Of a stretch of DNA of 64,000 nucleotides, positions 46,002 through 54,827 are shown piece after piece. Origin of the DNA: Nitriliruptoraceae bacterium (lineage in GTDB: Bacteria > Actinomycetota > Nitriliruptoria > Nitriliruptorales > Nitriliruptoraceae); contig PWWI01000184.1 in NCBI GenBank assembly GCA_003561535.1, forward strand, positions 1 to 64,000. Direction: 5' to 3'. A program made the translations under genes and the position numbers. Each line of letters begins with the position of its first letter. Position 1 is the stretch's first letter. The notes beneath the pieces are model-generated. The model searched no databases and was not told the origin of the DNA. It saw only the letters and a program-made list of their open reading frames with translations.

Positions 46002-47657
46002 CTACAACAGGTCGAGGCGCCCTGCCTGCGCCACCGCGGCCGACCGGGAGGAGCAGCTCAACCGTGTGTAGATGTTGGCCAGGGGGCGGTGGACGGTGTG
46101 CTCGCTCAGCACCAGACGCTGAGCGATCTGTCGCTCGGTCAGCCCCTCGGCCGCCAACTGCAGGACCTCGATCTGCCGCGGGGTCAGCGGGCACGGCGCC
46201 GGAGTCTCGTCATCGCCAGCCAGCTCAACGATCAGCTCCGCGGCCCGTTCGGCATCGGGTCCGGCTCCCAGTTCGGCCAGCGCCGCCCGTGCCTGACGCG
46301 CCTCGGCGGCCGCGATCTGCGAGCGGGAGGTCGCCGCGAGCGCCCGCGCCAGTTCGAGGCGCGTCAACGCGGCCTCCAACGGTGTCCCGGCGCGCTCGAA
46401 CAGGGCGACGGCATCCGCGTAGTGTCGCGCCGCCGACTCCGCGTCATCATCGGCGGCCGCCAACCTCGCCTCGCACAGCCACCTCGCCGCCTGCAGCGAG
46501 CTCGTGCCCACCGTCGTCGCTAACCCGCGCAACTCTTCGACGTGGTCGGCCGCCGCTTCCCGGTCGCCCAGCGCGAGCCGGCCTCGCACGCCGACCTCCA
46601 GCGCCTCGGCACGCTGCGGGCTGTCCCGGGGCAGCTGCAGCAGTGACCGTTCCGCCAGTTCGACCGCACCAGCTGCGTCGCCGGCGTCGAGGTGCAGCGC
46701 CGCCCGCCCGGCCTGGGCCAGCCACTGCTCGCCGGCCTGCTCGAAGGCGCGCCGCGCCTCGTCCCCGCGGCCTTGGCGGCGCCGCAGGTCACCGAGCCGA
46801 GCGAGCACGTCCCGATACCACAGCTGCGGACCATCAGCGAGCCGCTCGGCCACGGTGACCAGCTCCCGCTCCGCCTCGGACCACCGGCCGCAACGCGTGA
46901 GGATCCACCCCTGATGAGAGCGGCAGTTGCCGACCACGAACCGGGCGCCGATGCGCTCACTGAACGCGGTGACCTGCTGACACCACTGCGCTCCGCGCTC
47001 GTCGTCTCGCAGCTCCTCGCAGGCCGACAGCAACAGGCAGCACGCCCAAGCCGCCGGTGCGAGCTCCTCGTACTCCCCGGCAAGCGCGGCCGTCGCCGCC
47101 TCTTCCAGGGAGAGCAAGGCCGCAGCGATCTCGCCCTGCTGCAACAGCACCACCCCCTCCATGGCGATGCCGAACATCTGCAGACCGACCACCTCCTGGG
47201 ACCGGCCGACCCGCTGGGCCTCGACCACCAGCCGCCGCGCCGCCTCCAGGTCCCCGGCCCCGAGCGCCACAGAGGCGTCGAACACCGCCTGCCAGCCGTG
47301 CTCGGGGCACTCGTCCAGCCCGTCGAGCAGGCGCCGCGCGCGAGCGAACCACCCGTCGGCCAGCGCGGGCGCGCCCGCATACCACAGGTGGTCGTCGCCG
47401 ATCCACTGTGCCATGCGGGCGGCCCCACGCCGATCACCCGCGGCGCGATAGCCGTGGTAGGCACGCTCCCGCGCCGCGAGACAGGCCGTGAGGTCCTCCT
47501 GCCACCAGTGGGTCCAGCTCAGCCCCTCGTGCGCAGCCGCCTCGTCCGACTGCTCCAACGCCGACGCGAACCACGAGCGCGCCTCGCCCCACGCGCCACG
47601 GGCGAGCGCACGCTCACCCGCGGCCACCGCCTCCGACACCGTCACCGACTCGGGCAT
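46002..47657 (-). CDS. LuxR-family regulator with TPR-like repeats
   Basis: A 551-residue protein. Residues 1-470 are helical repeats of TPR/MalT type (AGERALARGAWGEARSWFAS, AERELVTVAERLADG, GRGDEARRAFEQAGEQWLAQ). The C-terminal 65 residues are a LuxR helix-turn-helix: LTPRQIEVLQLAAEGLTERQ, IAQRLVLSEHTVHRPLANIY. The usual N-terminal AAA+/NACHT ATPase of LAL regulators is absent, so it is a truncated-type LAL protein. The HRP in the recognition helix replaces the more common HRH. Target genes are unknown; the methyltransferase downstream is a candidate. Confidence 0.88.
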   Translation of the reverse strand: MPESVTVSEAVAAGERALARGAWGEARSWFASALEQSDEAAAHEGLSWTHWWQEDLTACLAARERAYHGYRAAGDRRGAARMAQWIGDDHLWYAGAPALADGWFARARRLLDGLDECPEHGWQAVFDASVALGAGDLEAARRLVVEAQRVGRSQEVVGLQMFGIAMEGVVLLQQGEIAAALLSLEEAATAALAGEYEELAPAAWACCLLLSACEELRDDERGAQWCQQVTAFSERIGARFVVGNCRSHQGWILTRCGRWSEAERELVTVAERLADGPQLWYRDVLARLGDLRRRQGRGDEARRAFEQAGEQWLAQAGRAALHLDAGDAAGAVELAERSLLQLPRDSPQRAEALEVGVRGRLALGDREAAADHVEELRGLATTVGTSSLQAARWLCEARLAAADDDAESAARHYADAVALFERAGTPLEAALTRLELARALAATSRSQIAAAEARQARAALAELGAGPDAERAAELIVELAGDDETPAPCPLTPRQIEVLQLAAEGLTERQIAQRLVLSEHTVHRPLANIYTRLSCSSRSAAVAQAGRLDLL

Positions 47658-47687
47658 ACACCCGAACCTACTCCCCTCGCCACCCCG

Positions 47688-47749
47688 CTCGCCGGGGTGC
47701 TCCCCGCCCGACGGGCCGCCGACCTCGACGTCCTCGAGGCCCTGCACAG
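47688..47749 (+). pseudogene. Stray copy of an FtsX-type permease gene end
   Basis: These 62 bases match 61374-61435, the extreme 3' end of the FtsX-like permease gene, at 58 of 62 positions. They encode the typical C-terminal motif LAGVLPARRAADLDVLEALH. Nothing else of a permease is present, and the stop codon is lost. It lies in the upstream region of the LuxR-type gene and suggests a past permease gene here, or a recombination copy. Confidence 0.75.
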
Positions 47750-47873
47750 TGGGTCAGGTGCACCCGCTGCGGGCGGCGATGTCCTTCGCCTCTGCCCCGC
47801 GGTGCCACCGGTGCGTAGCGTCGGCCAGCGCGGGCAGCACGTCGCTGCCGCGTCTCCCCGGAGACAGCCGTCC

Positions 47874-48362
47874 ATGACCCCCACCGCCACCCCCATCGCC
47901 GAGGCTGCCAGCAGCTTCCTCGCCAGCCAGCGGATCGCCGTGGCCGGCGCATCCGGCACGCCGGGCGGCAACGCCGGCAACATCGTCTACCAGCGACTCC
48001 GCGAACGCGGCTACCAGGTCTTCGCCGTCAACCCCAACGCCGAGGTGGTCGAGGGCGACCCGTGCTTCCGCGACCTCGGGGACATCCCCGGCGGGGTCGA
48101 GGCCGTGGTGATCGCGACGCCCCCCGACGCCGCCGAGACCGCCATGCGCGCCTGCATCGAACACGGCATCACGCAGGTCTGGATGCACCGCTCCTTCGGC
48201 GCCGGCAGCGTGTCCACCTCCGCAGCAGAGCTCGGTCGCGAGCACGGCGTCACCGTGATCGAGGGCGGCTGTCCCCTGATGTTCGCACCGACCTCCGACG
48301 GCCCACACCGGTTCCTGAAGCACGTGTGCACCTGGATGGGCAAGGTGCCGCGCACCGTGTGA
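47874..48362 (+). CDS. CoA-binding protein (succinyl-CoA synthetase-like Rossmann domain)
   Basis: A 162-residue single-domain protein of the YccU-like CoA-binding family. It has a Rossmann strand-loop IAVAGASGTPGGNAGNIVYQ, FAVNPNAEVVEGDPCFRDLG, VVIATPPDAAETAMRACIEH and VTVIEGGCPLMFAPTSDG. It binds CoA or an acyl-CoA; the physiological role is not known. Note Trp-Met-His (VWMHRSFG) near residue 102, where many relatives have the same WxQ/H pattern. Monocistronic and convergent with the P450 gene. Confidence 0.9.
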   Translation: MTPTATPIAEAASSFLASQRIAVAGASGTPGGNAGNIVYQRLRERGYQVFAVNPNAEVVEGDPCFRDLGDIPGGVEAVVIATPPDAAETAMRACIEHGITQVWMHRSFGAGSVSTSAAELGREHGVTVIEGGCPLMFAPTSDGPHRFLKHVCTWMGKVPRTV

Positions 48363-48423
48363 CGCTCGGCTGCGACGATCACTGCGCCGCGCGACCGGCA
48401 GAGATTCACGGCAGCCGCCTCGC

Positions 48424-49641
48424 TCACCGACGCGGATGCAGCCTGACCGGCAGCTCGAGGAGCCCGTAGACGCCTGAGGGGGTGTCGAAGACCGGCTCAC
48501 CCGCGAGCTCGATGTGCGCGAACCTGTGCGCGAGCGCCGACAACGCCTCCTCGAGCTCCGCGCGGGCCAAGGCGTGACCGATGCAGAAGTGGGCACCCGC
48601 GCCGAAGGTGAAGTGGCCCGCGTCACCGCGGTCGGCGGTGATGTCGAAGACCTCTGGACGGTCGTAGGTCCCAGGGTCGCGGTTGGCCGTCGCGGTGCAG
48701 GCGATCAGCAGCGTGCCTTGGGGCACGGCGATGCCGTCGAGGTCGAGTTCGGCGGTCGTCAGTCGCGCAGTGAAGGGGGTGATCGGCTCGAAGCGCAGAA
48801 CCTCGGCCACCGCCGCGGGGATCCACGCCGGATCGTCGACGAGCAGCTCCCACTGACCCGGGTGCGTCGCGAAGAGGCGGACCGCGTGGGCGAGCTGCGC
48901 CTGAGTGGTGTCGACGCCGCCGACGAGCACGGAGCTGATCAGTGAGGCGGCGTCGGCGGCGTCGAGGTCACCGGCCGCCACCTCGGGGAGCAGGTCGGCG
49001 AGCAGCCCCGTCGCCGCCGACGGCTCGATGGTGAACAGCTCCTCGCGGACGTAGACGTCGAAGCTGGCAGCCGCTGTCTGGATCTCATCGAGGTGGACGG
49101 CGAGCTGCAGCGGGTCGAGGGCGGCCTGGATCCAGTAGGCCCACTCCCCGAGACGCCCCGCATCGCTCACCGGCGCCCCGACGATCTCCGCGATCATCCT
49201 GGCCGGGTAGGGCTTGGCCACGGCCGAGACGAACTCGACCTCAGGGCTGGTGACGGCCTCCAGCAGGTCCTCGAGGTGGCGACGCATCGTCGGCCGCAAC
49301 GCTTGCGCGCGGGCGGGACCGAGCGCACCGGACACCCGTCGTCGCTGTGCCCGGTGCTCCTCGCCGGACAGGCTCAGGAGGTTGCCAGCGAGGTAGTGGT
49401 GCACCGGCCCCTCGGTGACCCCCTGGAGCTCGAGCAGGGCAAGGGCCGGCATCGAGGTGTCCCGTGCCCTGAGAGCCGCGTCCACGGCGCGGCGCGCCAG
49501 CAGGAGGTAGCCGAGACCCTCGATGCGCACCACCGGGTGATCGCGTGCCAGCGGGTCGAGCACCTCGTGGTGCGACCCGGCGCGGCCGTCGAGAGCGTCC
49601 AGCCCGACCACGGGCAGATCGAGCGTGTCGATGCGTGGCAA
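48424..49641 (-). CDS. Cytochrome P450
   Basis: A 405-residue bacterial P450. The heme cysteine is Cys353 in FGAGAHFCIGHALA, the ExxR pair is Glu280-Val-Leu-Arg283, and the oxygen-binding I-helix has LVGGVDTTQ at 239-247. HRAQRRRVSGAL is the C-helix motif. It inserts oxygen into an organic substrate using electrons from a ferredoxin or reductase, none of which is encoded nearby. Start: no ATG or GTG fits, but a TTG at 49641 has GGGAGGG six bases upstream and gives a normal N-terminus. The frame is open further upstream without support. Confidence 0.9.
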   Translation of the reverse strand: MPRIDTLDLPVVGLDALDGRAGSHHEVLDPLARDHPVVRIEGLGYLLLARRAVDAALRARDTSMPALALLELQGVTEGPVHHYLAGNLLSLSGEEHRAQRRRVSGALGPARAQALRPTMRRHLEDLLEAVTSPEVEFVSAVAKPYPARMIAEIVGAPVSDAGRLGEWAYWIQAALDPLQLAVHLDEIQTAAASFDVYVREELFTIEPSAATGLLADLLPEVAAGDLDAADAASLISSVLVGGVDTTQAQLAHAVRLFATHPGQWELLVDDPAWIPAAVAEVLRFEPITPFTARLTTAELDLDGIAVPQGTLLIACTATANRDPGTYDRPEVFDITADRGDAGHFTFGAGAHFCIGHALARAELEEALSALAHRFAHIELAGEPVFDTPSGVYGLLELPVRLHPRR

Positions 49642-49892
49642 GAGAGCGACCCTCCCATGGGTGGTGACCTGACGCCCCTCCCGCGGGACACCAGGTGACC
49701 TCTCCCACTGGTCACTGACGACGGTAGCGACACCCTGATCGCAGGCTCGCACTGCCGCGACCACGCGCCGGCCTCGGGGCCACCCACATCGTCGGCTGGC
49801 ACTGCCGCTGCCGAAGCTCCGGGTGTAGTGTCGGTCGCTCGGGAGCCGGGGGCATCAGTCGCCGCCGAGTGCGGCGGGAGGGAGGCGTCGGG

Positions 49893-51053
49893 ATGGACGT
49901 GCGCATGGGTTCGGGGATCGAAGGAGCACGGACCGGCCGGTGGTGGCGGATGCTCGCCTTCGCACTGGCGGCGGCGCTGACGCTCGGGACAGTCGGGATG
50001 GCCGAGGCCACCCCGGGCCGCGGTGCTGGGCCACCGCCAGGCGTGCCGGCTGGTGCCGGGCAGGCGCAGGGCGGACCCCCGGTCACCGTGATGACCCGCA
50101 ACCTCTACCTCGGCTCCGAGCTGGGTGACCTGTTCGCCGCCGGCAGCCCGGAGGAACTGGTCGCAGCGACGAGCGAGGTGTGGGCCAACGTGCTGGCCTC
50201 CGACTTCCCCGGCCGCGCCGAGGTGCTGGCCCGGGAGGTCGCCGCGGACCGACCGCTGCTGATCGGGCTGCAGGAGGTGAGCCGGTTCGAGGCCGTCAAC
50301 GAGCAAGGCGGCAGCATCACGATCGACTTCCTGGAGATCCTGCTCGACGCGCTGGCGGACGCCGGGCTGTCCTACGAGGCGGTGGCGATCGCGCCGGCGT
50401 TCGAAGGCACGCTGCCGGCGATCGACCCGACGCTCGGGTTCGTGGCGGCGACCCTGCTCGACCGGGACGTGATCCTCGTGCGGACCGACGTGCCGTCCGC
50501 ACAGCTGACGGTCCTCGACGAGCAGGTCGGGCTGTTCGACGCGGCGCTCGCGCTGCCGCTCCTGGGTGCTCCTCTGCGGATCGACCGCGGGTGGGGCTAC
50601 ATCGATGTGCGGGTCCGCAACCGGGAGTTCCGGTTCCTCAACAGCCACTTCGAGGCCTTCGACCCCGGCGAGGTCATCCGCATGCAGCAGGCCCGGGAGC
50701 TGCTCGCCGGCCCGCTCGACACCGACCTGCCGGTGGTGCTGCTCGGCGACTTCAACTCCAACGCCAACGCCGGCGGGCTGGCCTACGGCATCCTCATCGA
50801 CGAAGGCGGGTTCGAGGACGTCTGGTCGCTGACCAACCCGGATGACCCAGGCCTCACCTGCTGCCACGACGCCGACCTGCGCAACGAGGAGGTGGACCTG
50901 CGCAGCCGCATAGACCTGATCCTGATCCGCGACGGCGTGCGGGCCCTCGAGTCCCGCGTCATCGGGATCGACCCGGCGCTACGGACACCGGACGGACTGT
51001 GGCCGTCGGACCACGCCGGGGTCGTCGCACGGGTGATGATCACGGCCCGCTGA
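49893..51053 (+). CDS. Secreted endonuclease/exonuclease/phosphatase family hydrolase
   Basis: A 386-residue exported enzyme. Residues about 20-40 are a signal peptide (RWWRMLAFALAAALTLGTVG) with a cleavage site near AEA-TPG, then a Gly/Pro-rich linker to 70. The EEP fold follows: VMTRNLYLGSELG, the metal glutamate in IGLQEVS, NSHFEAFDP, VVLLGDFNSNANA (Asp-Phe-Asn) and the terminal SDHAGVVARV. Such enzymes cleave phosphodiesters in nucleic acids, phospholipids or inositol phosphates. The substrate is unknown. The ATG after GGGAGGGAGG is preferred. Confidence 0.9.
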   Translation: MDVRMGSGIEGARTGRWWRMLAFALAAALTLGTVGMAEATPGRGAGPPPGVPAGAGQAQGGPPVTVMTRNLYLGSELGDLFAAGSPEELVAATSEVWANVLASDFPGRAEVLAREVAADRPLLIGLQEVSRFEAVNEQGGSITIDFLEILLDALADAGLSYEAVAIAPAFEGTLPAIDPTLGFVAATLLDRDVILVRTDVPSAQLTVLDEQVGLFDAALALPLLGAPLRIDRGWGYIDVRVRNREFRFLNSHFEAFDPGEVIRMQQARELLAGPLDTDLPVVLLGDFNSNANAGGLAYGILIDEGGFEDVWSLTNPDDPGLTCCHDADLRNEEVDLRSRIDLILIRDGVRALESRVIGIDPALRTPDGLWPSDHAGVVARVMITAR

Positions 51054-51356
51054 GCACCGCGACGGGCCGTCCGGACGGGTCGCGCAGCGACGATCACCGC
51101 TATCCTTCCGCCGCGGCAGGGCCCCTCGGTACGGGGCCCTGCTGTCTGAACGGGTGTCTGACCCGGTCGGACCGATGCCACCGACCGTGTGGCAGCACCC
51201 GCACATCCCAGGAGGTGAGCGCACTGGACGCCAGTAGTCATGCCAGTCCGAAGCGCCGCCCGGCGGTCGCCCTTCCCTGACGGACCACGGGGGGCGCCGT
51301 AGGTCCGGCGCACCCCGTCGCGGCTGCGAGCCGCGTCCACCCGTCAGGAGTACGCC
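51054..51356 (+). promoter_or_regulatory. Structured leader of mgtE, partial M-box resemblance
   Basis: This 303-base gap before mgtE is packed with hairpins: 51116-51142 (10-bp stem), TGCCAC/GTGGCA at about 51177-51195, ACTGG/CCAGT near 51222-51234, GCCGCC/GGCGG near 51254-51267, and CGCGGCT/AGCCGCG near 51319-51335. The order AGGTGAG (51213-51219), hairpin, CATGCC (51239-51244), CCGAA (51248-51252), hairpin, CGCC resembles the 5' part of the magnesium M-box riboswitch. The conserved 3' part is not found. Regulation of mgtE by RNA structure is therefore plausible but unproven. Confidence 0.4.
51116..51142 (+). terminator. Strong hairpin downstream of the EEP hydrolase gene
   Basis: GCAGGGCCCC and GGGGCCCTGC form a perfect 10-bp stem with a seven-base loop, 63 bases after the stop of the hydrolase gene. 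It is not followed by a T run. It may end that transcript or belong to the mgtE leader. Confidence 0.45.
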
Positions 51357-52694
51357 ATGACCCAGGAGACCCTCACCCTCATCGACCTCGTCACCGACCG
51401 TGACCTCGATGGCATGAACGACTGGCTCGCCGATCACGGTGCGCTGGACATCGCCGAGGAACTGACCCGCCTCGACCCCACCGAGCAGGCGATGGTGTTC
51501 CGTCTGCTGGCCAAGGACCGGGCCCTGGCCGTGTTCGAAGCGCTCGACCCGGTCAACCAGCAGCAGCTGATCGACGCGCTGGCTGACGAGTCGGTCAACG
51601 ACCTCTTCCGCCACCTCGACGCCGACGACCGGGCGCGGCTGCTCGACGAGATGCCCGCGATGGTGGCGAGGCGGCTCCTGGCGAGCCTGCCCACGGATGC
51701 GCGGGAGAACACCAACCTGCTGTTGGGGTACCCCGAGGACTCGGTCGGCCGCACGATGAGCCCGCGGTACGTCAGTGTCCGTGCCGGCCAGACCGCCGCC
51801 GACGCGCTGACCAAGATCCGCCGGGCCGGGCTGCGACCCCGGGAGGTGCTGGTGGTCCCGGTCACCGACGACCAGCGTGGACTGGTCGGGGTGGTGGACC
51901 TGCCCGACCTCGTGACCGCCGAGAAGGGCACCCGTGTCGGGGACCTGACCCGTCCTGAGACCTACGCCGCCCGGGTCGACGAGGACCAGGAGGTGGCCGC
52001 GCGGCTGATCGGTGAGGCCGACCTCGTCGCCCTGCCCGTGGTCGACACCGAGGACCGGCTCGTCGGCGTCCTGACCGTCGACGACGCCATGGAGATCATC
52101 GAGGAGGAGGAGACCGAGGACATCCAGCGTGCGGGTGGTGTCGAGCCGCTCGGGGTGCCGTACCTGCAGGCCGGGGGGCTGCACCTCGCCCGCAAGCGCG
52201 CCACCTGGCTACTGGTGCTGATCCTCGCGGCGGTGGCCACCGTCAACGTGCTCGAGTTCTTCGAGGACACCCTCGAGGCCGTCGTCGCCCTGGCGCTGTT
52301 CATCCCGCTGCTGATCGACACCGGCGGGAACTCAGGCTCCCAGGCCGCCACCGTCGTGATCCGGGCCATGGCCGTCGGCGAGGTCCAGTTCCGTGATCTC
52401 CCACGCATCCTGCACCGCGAGCTACGCGTCGGCGTGCTGCTCGGGCTGATGCTCGGCGCGGTCGGCTTCCCGATCGTCTGGTTCTTCTACGGCGTCGAGT
52501 TCGCGATCGTCATCTCCTCCACGCTGCTGGTGATCTGCACCTGGGCCTCCTTCGCCGGCGGGCTGCTCCCCCTCCTCGCCAAGCGGCTCGGCATCGATCC
52601 GGCCGTGGTGTCCGCCCCGATCATCACCACCCTGGTCGACGCCACGGGCCTGATCATCTACTTCCTCATCGCTCGCGCCGTCCTCGGCATCTGA
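51357..52694 (+). CDS. mgtE: MgtE magnesium transporter
   Basis: A 445-residue MgtE channel. Residues 1-125 are the superhelical N domain (DIAEELTRLDPTEQAMVFRL, LFRHLDADDRARLLDEMP). Two CBS domains (about 130-255) sense magnesium (GRTMSPRYVSVRAGQTAADAL, LVGVLTVDDAMEIIEEEE). The pore domain has five helices, with FIPLLIDTGGNSGSQAATVV forming the conserved pore segment. It allows controlled Mg2+ entry. It is preceded by a structured leader that may respond to magnesium. Confidence 0.95.
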   Translation: MTQETLTLIDLVTDRDLDGMNDWLADHGALDIAEELTRLDPTEQAMVFRLLAKDRALAVFEALDPVNQQQLIDALADESVNDLFRHLDADDRARLLDEMPAMVARRLLASLPTDARENTNLLLGYPEDSVGRTMSPRYVSVRAGQTAADALTKIRRAGLRPREVLVVPVTDDQRGLVGVVDLPDLVTAEKGTRVGDLTRPETYAARVDEDQEVAARLIGEADLVALPVVDTEDRLVGVLTVDDAMEIIEEEETEDIQRAGGVEPLGVPYLQAGGLHLARKRATWLLVLILAAVATVNVLEFFEDTLEAVVALALFIPLLIDTGGNSGSQAATVVIRAMAVGEVQFRDLPRILHRELRVGVLLGLMLGAVGFPIVWFFYGVEFAIVISSTLLVICTWASFAGGLLPLLAKRLGIDPAVVSAPIITTLVDATGLIIYFLIARAVLGI

Positions 52695-52813
52695 CGGGGC
52701 CGTCTGCCTGGGCCGGTGACAACGGCCCAGGCGCATGGGCCCTTGGGACCTGGGTGGCGCGGCGTCGCAGCGGCATGCTGCTCGGGTGCCGCTGCCCGAA
52801 CCTGGAGCGAGCT

Positions 52814-53488
52814 ATGTCCGACACCATCAGACACCAACCGATCACCGTGCGGCCGCTGACGCCCGACCACCTCGATGCCGCGGCGGAGGTTCTGGCGCTC
52901 GCCTTCAGCGAGGAACCCGGCAACCGGGTGCTCCTCCCCGACCCCGACGACCGACTGCGCCTGCTCAGGACCGCTGCGCGCAACCAGCTCCGTGCCGGGC
53001 TGCCGCTCGGCACCGTCCACGTCGCGACCCTGGAGGACCGCCTCGGCGGCGTGGCGATCTGGCACCCACCCGGGCCGCGCGGCACCTCATTGCCCACCAC
53101 GCTCCGGGCGGCCAGGGACACCCTGACCGGCGTGCCCGTCCTGGCGCGACAACTGCCCACCGTGGCGACGGTGCTGGCGAGGAACCTATCGGGGACGGCA
53201 TCGATGGTGCTGCGTCGCCGGCGCGGGGTCGCGCGGGCGAGCGCCGAGGCGAGCTGGCACCTCGCCTTCCTGGCGACCGACCCTGAGCTGCGGGGTCGTG
53301 GCCTGGCCCGGGCCCTGCTGGACCGGCAGCTGACCCGTTGCGACGAGGACCACGCACCGGCCTGGTTGGAGACCACCGACCCGGTCAACCCGCCGCTGTA
53401 CGAGCGGTTCGGGTTCGTGGTGACCACCCACCTCGACCGGGCCGGCTGGCTCCCGGGGCTGTGGATCATGCGACGCGAGCCACGGTGA
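52814..53488 (+). CDS. GNAT N-acetyltransferase
   Basis: A 224-residue acetyltransferase. The N-terminal TVRPLTPDHLDAAAEVLALA starts the fold, and the acetyl-CoA motif is LAFLATDPELRGRGLARALL (Arg-Gly-Arg-Gly), with NPPLYERFGFVVT near the end. The long middle insert (95-150) is typical of actinobacterial GNATs of unknown substrate. The ATG follows TGGAGCGAG. Its stop overlaps the GTG of the next gene as GTGA. Confidence 0.88.
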   Translation: MSDTIRHQPITVRPLTPDHLDAAAEVLALAFSEEPGNRVLLPDPDDRLRLLRTAARNQLRAGLPLGTVHVATLEDRLGGVAIWHPPGPRGTSLPTTLRAARDTLTGVPVLARQLPTVATVLARNLSGTASMVLRRRRGVARASAEASWHLAFLATDPELRGRGLARALLDRQLTRCDEDHAPAWLETTDPVNPPLYERFGFVVTTHLDRAGWLPGLWIMRREPR

Positions 53489-54594
53489 GCGGGGCCGAGC
53501 CGGCGCCGGACGGCCTCCAGCACGACCATCCGGCCTCTGAGGACAGCCACCCGGACCGCCCGGCAGCCCGCCACTGCCCCCTGACGCTGACGATCGCCGC
53601 ACCGGTCCGCATGCTGAACCTCGAGCTGCCCTCCCACCCCGTCTACGACGCCGCGGAGCTGGTGTGGTTCGACGACGCCGAGCGTGGCACCGGCATGCTC
53701 GCCTTCCTGACCCGCCGTCCCGATCGGGTCGTGGACCACTACGTCCAGCCGGGGCTGCGACTCACGCCCGAGGACTTCCACCTCGGCGGGGGCAGCCGCT
53801 CCTGGAACGTCACCGACATCGACCCCGCGCGGCTGGAGATCGGGCCCGACGGGGTGGTGGCCGCCGCGAGCTTCGTCGACGTCGACGGTCGCAGGATCGA
53901 GCTGGACATCGACGACCGTGACGGCCGGGAGCGGAAGCGAAGCAGCCTGCTGGCGCCGGTCAGCGCCGACATCGAGCTCCCACAGAGCCTGCTGGTCATC
54001 TGGATGCCGACCTTCGATCTGGTGCGCGTCACCGATCCTCCGGCGACGATCCGCATCGACGGGGAGCCGGTGGAGACCAACCGCATCCCCCTCGAGCGGC
54101 TCCACCGTCAGCGGATCATCAAGTACACCAGCGACCTGCTGGCCGTCGAGGTGAACCGCGACGGCACGCGGGAGCTTGGCGCCGGTCCCGGCGAGGTGGT
54201 CCTCACCCCGGACGGCCGCGCGATCCGCGCCGTGGTCGCGGCCCGCGACGGGCACCGTGCTCAGCTGCTGCTGTGGCCACCGCTGCCCGACCCCACGACC
54301 CTGCGGGACGGCGAGCTCGTGACCGGCCGCTGGGGCCTGCAGGTGGACGACGCTCGGCTGGTCGCCGGACCGTGGTCGGCCCGGCGATCCGCCGACCGGG
54401 TCGAGCTCGACCTCGACACCGACACGCCCTGGCGGCCACGCGGCCTGCCATGGCTGCTGCGGGGGCTGACCCGGGTCGTGCCGGCCTTCCGTCGGTGGCC
54501 GACCACCTACCGGTGGCGGGCGACCGTGGACCTGGCCGGACCGCTCACCGTGGCCGGCCGCTGGGAGCGGACGGCTGTGACCCGGCGTCGGTGA
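53485..54594 (+). CDS. Protein of unknown function coupled to a GNAT
   Basis: A 369-residue protein of no family I recognise. The first 35 residues are disordered (His/Pro/Asp-rich). The rest is rich in beta strands and hydrophilic turns (YDAAELVWFDDAERGTGMLA, VVDHYVQPGLRLTPEDFHLG, LLVIWMPTFDLVRVTDPP), suggesting a beta-sandwich or lipocalin-like fold. No signal peptide or membrane helix is seen. The GTG start overlaps the GNAT stop by four bases, so the two are made together and may work on the same substrate. Codon use is like the neighbours. Confidence 0.7.
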   Translation: MSGAEPAPDGLQHDHPASEDSHPDRPAARHCPLTLTIAAPVRMLNLELPSHPVYDAAELVWFDDAERGTGMLAFLTRRPDRVVDHYVQPGLRLTPEDFHLGGGSRSWNVTDIDPARLEIGPDGVVAAASFVDVDGRRIELDIDDRDGRERKRSSLLAPVSADIELPQSLLVIWMPTFDLVRVTDPPATIRIDGEPVETNRIPLERLHRQRIIKYTSDLLAVEVNRDGTRELGAGPGEVVLTPDGRAIRAVVAARDGHRAQLLLWPPLPDPTTLRDGELVTGRWGLQVDDARLVAGPWSARRSADRVELDLDTDTPWRPRGLPWLLRGLTRVVPAFRRWPTTYRWRATVDLAGPLTVAGRWERTAVTRRR

Positions 54595-54827
54595 AACAGC
54601 GGGCCGTCCGCCCGGCCGCTGCGGTCCGGGCGATGTCGGTGACGAGAGGTCGCTGCACCGCGAGGCAGACGGTCGCTGACGCGCGTGCGGGTCCTGCGGC
54701 TGGAGGCTCGAGGTGGGGTAGCCCGCACCACGGACACGCTGGTTGGCCCCCTGGCCGCTCGGGGCCAGGGCGGTGAGGATCACCACCAGTTGCTCCGTCC
54801 GAACGGCGGTGATCGAGGAGGCTGGCG

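Noticed and set aside
51215-51280. A 21-residue leader peptide (starting VSALDASSHASPKRRP) before mgtE
   Set aside because: The AGGAG directly touches the GTG, leaving no spacing, and no stalling motif is evident; the RNA-structure reading is equally good.
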